Shown: positions 61,914 to 64,000 of the stretch, in pieces
Numbering within the stretch: position 1 is the first letter of the stretch
Layout of the letters: every line of letters starts with the position of its first letter
Assembly (NCBI RefSeq): GCF_039540405.1
Contig: NZ_BAABEY010000026.1
Span: 1 to 64,000 of the forward strand
Origin: Ravibacter arvi
GTDB taxonomy: Bacteria; Bacteroidota; Bacteroidia; Cytophagales; Spirosomataceae
Direction of reading: 5' to 3'
Length of the DNA: 64,000 nucleotides
Program-made: the position numbers and the translations under genes
The notes under the pieces: model-generated
Databases searched by the model: none
Seen by the model: the letters and a program-made list of their open reading frames with translations, nothing else
Told to the model about the DNA's origin: nothing

Positions 61914-62936
61914 ATGAACGCGGGGGAGATCAGGCAGGCACTAAAGGGAGCTTCAAAGATCCCTGACCCGGTCCTGCAACATATCTTTCAGCAGCGCTGG
62001 TTACAAATCTGGGTACCGGAAGCGTATGGGGGCCTGGGCGACCGGCTGGCTGAAGGACTGGCACGCTTGTACGAGTGGGCGAAAATTGACGGAAGTCTCG
62101 GGTGGATGCTGACCCTTTGCGCAGGGGCCAACTACTTTTCCAGGAATCTGGCGCCCGCCGTTGCAAAGGAGCTTTTCAGTAGTCCGCATACCTGTTTCGG
62201 GGGAAGCGGGATGATCGGCGGATCGGCTGTGCTGCGGGAAGACGGCGGTTACCTGGTGACCGGAAACTGGCGTTTCGCCACCGGCGCCCCGCATTTGAGT
62301 CATTTTACGCTGAATGCCCGGCTTATCCGGGAAGATAAGCCGGTTATAGGGGAGAACGGGATGGAAATGATCCGATCGTTTGTCGTTCCGAAAGAACAGG
62401 CGGAAATCCTTCCCGATTGGAAATCAATGGGAATGAGATCGACCGGAACCTATTCGTTTCATCTCCGGGCTGTGCAAGTCCCGGAAGTATTCAGTTTCCT
62501 GTATGATAGTTTTTTTTCGGATGACGTACTGGACCGCGTTCCTTTCCGGGTTTTTGCCGACCTTACGCTACTGGTAAATTACCTGGGTATGGCGTTTCAC
62601 TTCGCGGAAGAGGCAGCAGAAGTTCGACCGTCGCTCAGGTTGGACGAGTTCGTTTCTTCTATAGAAAAACACATGGACCACATACTGCGCACAGCGGGCG
62701 AAATCGAACAGACTTTGGCCGGGGCAGGATCGGTACCTGCGGGCATACAAGCCGGGATCCATGCTTATGGTACGGAGCTTGTCGGGCAACTGTCTCACCG
62801 GCTGATCCGGATCTACACGCAGCTCGGAATCCGGGCATCACAGGTGGATGCACCGGTACACCAGGTGCTGTGCGATTACTTTACCGCGACACAGCATGCC
62901 AATTTCAGGCCGTCGCCGGGAGAATTTTCTTTTTAG
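61914..62936 (+). CDS. Acyl-CoA dehydrogenase-like flavoprotein
   Basis: A 340-aa protein of the acyl-CoA dehydrogenase fold: N-terminal helices containing IWVPEAYGGLGD, a substrate domain with SFVVPKEQAEILPDWKSMGM (the usual beta-sheet segment), and a helical C-terminus (EKHMDHILRTAGEIEQ). It is shorter than typical acyl-CoA dehydrogenases (about 380 aa) and the catalytic Glu is not evident, so it may be a two-component monooxygenase-type flavoprotein. It is divergent from the sigma gene. Substrate unknown. Confidence 0.85.
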   Translation: MNAGEIRQALKGASKIPDPVLQHIFQQRWLQIWVPEAYGGLGDRLAEGLARLYEWAKIDGSLGWMLTLCAGANYFSRNLAPAVAKELFSSPHTCFGGSGMIGGSAVLREDGGYLVTGNWRFATGAPHLSHFTLNARLIREDKPVIGENGMEMIRSFVVPKEQAEILPDWKSMGMRSTGTYSFHLRAVQVPEVFSFLYDSFFSDDVLDRVPFRVFADLTLLVNYLGMAFHFAEEAAEVRPSLRLDEFVSSIEKHMDHILRTAGEIEQTLAGAGSVPAGIQAGIHAYGTELVGQLSHRLIRIYTQLGIRASQVDAPVHQVLCDYFTATQHANFRPSPGEFSF

Positions 62937-62955
62937 CACGAAGCGCGTTACCCGT

Positions 62956-63240
62956 TTAATTATTAGTTGGGCGCTTCTTCAAGCAAGGGTTAAGGCGTTT
63001 GGCATAGCTTCTTCCCATCTTTTGGGGTGTGGTAAAACCGATGGAGCGGTGTAACCGGCGCTCATCATAATGCTTGGTGAAATGCTGCAAGGTTTCTTTT
63101 GCCTAGTAGTAAATAGCAAACTCATTACGTTCAATCACCTCACGCTCCAAAATACTGTGAAATGCTTCGTTATAAGAATTTTCTTTCGGAGTTGCCAGGT
63201 GTGTAAACTCTTGTCTAATCAAGCCTTCGACAGTACTTCC
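62956..63240 (-). pseudogene. IS3-type transposase C-terminal remnant
   Basis: Reading the minus strand, the end of an rve-type transposase is visible: TPKENSYNEAFHSILEREVI, an in-frame TAG (63103-63105), then KETLQHFTKHYDERRLHRSI and FTTPQKM. It ends in TAA at 62956. The N-terminal part and inverted repeats are not seen. It is a dead fragment directly next to the hsdR fragment. Confidence 0.85.
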
Positions 63241-63243
63241 CTC

Positions 63244-63648
63244 ATGCTGCATACCAACCAACCCATTACGGCTTCTGAGTTGGATGAACTAGACCGGATG
63301 CTTTTCGAACAGTCAGGCGCGTCGACAGAGGAGGAGTTTAAAAAGCCCCTGGGCGAAAAACCGCTAGGTATATTTGTCCGTTCCATTCTGGGCATGGACA
63401 GTGCATCGGCGCGGGAAGCTTTTTCGGCCTTCTTGTCTAATGCGCCTCTCAATTCCATACAGATCGAATTTATCAACTACCTGGTCCGCTTAATGTCCCA
63501 GAATGGCCGTGTGAATCCGGAAATGCTTTTTGAGCAGCCTTTCACCAAGTTTCATGCGGAGGGATTGACGGGAGTTTTCTCCACTGAGACGAGAAAAAAA
63601 ATCATTGAAATTGTCAGAGACGTTAATGGCAGGGCCGTTGCGGTGTGA
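63244..63648 (+). pseudogene. hsdR: Truncated type I restriction enzyme R subunit
   Basis: 134 codons matching the C-terminal domain of HsdR (EcoEI R-subunit type): ITASELDELDRMLFEQSGAS, PLGIFVRSILGMDSASAREA, FINYLVRLMSQNGRVNPEML and FTKFHAEGLTGVFS. The helicase/nuclease domains are absent. The fragment begins at the end of the IS3 remnant, suggesting that insertion or deletion removed the rest. No hsdS or hsdM is in the window. Confidence 0.85.
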
Positions 63649-63823
63649 TTAAATATAATTGAGTCAGCTTCAATCTATCCAGAAAGCCCAAAAGGCTGAT
63701 TAAGTGTTCGACAGGGGACTCCCTTCATGCGTATCTAAGGATTTTCCCGGAAAGGCATACGAACTCCGGGGTGTACACGTTAAACTAATAGTAATAGTAA
63801 TTCCAGATCCGTTTATCCTTCTT

Positions 63824-64000
63824 ATGCGTCTTCATTTTTTACTCTTCACACTGCTTTCTACCTGTTTTTTTATTTCGTGCCGTAAGTCCGATGAACCTGA
63901 TAAGGCGCCGTCGCCGTCCCTGGTGCAAATGGAAGCCGAAGGTGGAGAAGAGACCATTGCCCTTGGAAGTACAGGTTGGCGAATAGCTGCCGTAGTTAAT
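63824..64000 (+). CDS. Lipoprotein gene, cut by window end
   Basis: Only the first 59 codons are in the window. The ATG gives a lipoprotein signal peptide (MRLHFLLFTLLSTCFFISC, Cys19) followed by an Asp/Pro-rich linker and MEAEGGEETIALGSTGWRIA, which resembles a BACON-type strand of Bacteroidota lipoproteins. Nothing more can be said without the rest. Confidence 0.7.
   Translation, partial: MRLHFLLFTLLSTCFFISCRKSDEPDKAPSPSLVQMEAEGGEETIALGSTGWRIAAVVN

Noticed and set aside
63070..63243. N-terminal 58 codons of the frame leading into the hsdR fragment
   Set aside because: This part is antisense to the IS3 remnant and has no HsdR similarity, so I begin the fragment at 63244.

Overview
The window looks like a chromosomal segment of a Bacteroidota organism, most likely a Cytophagales member of the Dyadobacter/Spirosoma type; the genus is inferred, not proven. 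Evidence is the many lipobox lipoproteins, TonB receptors paired with DUF4249 or DUF4374 proteins, a probable type IX secretion tail, a TANFOR-type giant protein, LytTR signalling, GH106, weak Shine-Dalgarno sites and several TAnnTTTG promoter boxes. Composition is mid-GC except for an AT-rich patch at about 47.9-50.2 kb.

Layout. 1-0.3 kb: palindromic direct repeats and a terminator. 0.3-5.3 kb: a sugar locus (TIM-barrel isomerase, two Gfo/Idh/MocA oxidoreductases, divergent MFS transporter). 5.3-10.7 kb: RidA, an unusual amidotransferase / ATP-grasp-like / class III aminotransferase operon closed by a perfect palindromic terminator, a lipocalin and GtrA. 10.9-17.1 kb: Tat-exported oxidoreductase, kelch-like secreted protein, LytTR regulator with TPR histidine kinase, a lipoprotein. 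17.1-18.0 kb: intergenic REP/MITE-like repeats. 18.0-31.9 kb: a six-gene minus-strand envelope operon (beta-barrel, 1,956-aa TANFOR protein, an unknown exported protein, two fibronectin-III proteins, a lipoprotein). 32.0-36.5 kb: TolC/HlyD/ABC-2 permease efflux operon beside a Crp/Fnr-type regulator. 36.6-47.9 kb: PhnB-like, SRPBCC, GH106, an isolated nuoABC set, a thioredoxin-fold protein, glgB, a barrel, a Nudix hydrolase. 47.9-50.1 kb: tRNA-Arg(CCG) with a decayed serine-recombinase remnant and small membrane/SPFH genes. 50.3-54.0 kb: TonB receptor + DUF4249 lipoprotein and a Cys-rich lipoprotein. 54.2-61.8 kb: an iron-type cluster (ECF sigma, anti-sigma, two DUF4374 lipoproteins, TonB receptor, PepSY protein) resembling XusABC. 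61.9-64.0 kb: acyl-CoA-dehydrogenase-like flavoprotein, IS3 and hsdR remnants, and the start of a lipoprotein cut by the window edge.

How genes work together. The XusABC-like cluster can be read as xenosiderophore capture (DUF4374 lipoprotein), outer-membrane import (TonB receptor) and inner-membrane reduction (PepSY), with its own sigma/anti-sigma pair and a 7-1-7 palindrome at the sigma promoter. The 18-32 kb operon encodes only exported envelope proteins and is the strongest candidate for an undescribed surface apparatus; the 5.9-9.3 kb operon is the strongest candidate for an undescribed small-molecule pathway. Four intergenic palindromes built of 7-nt tandem units are a separate structural signal that the genes do not explain.
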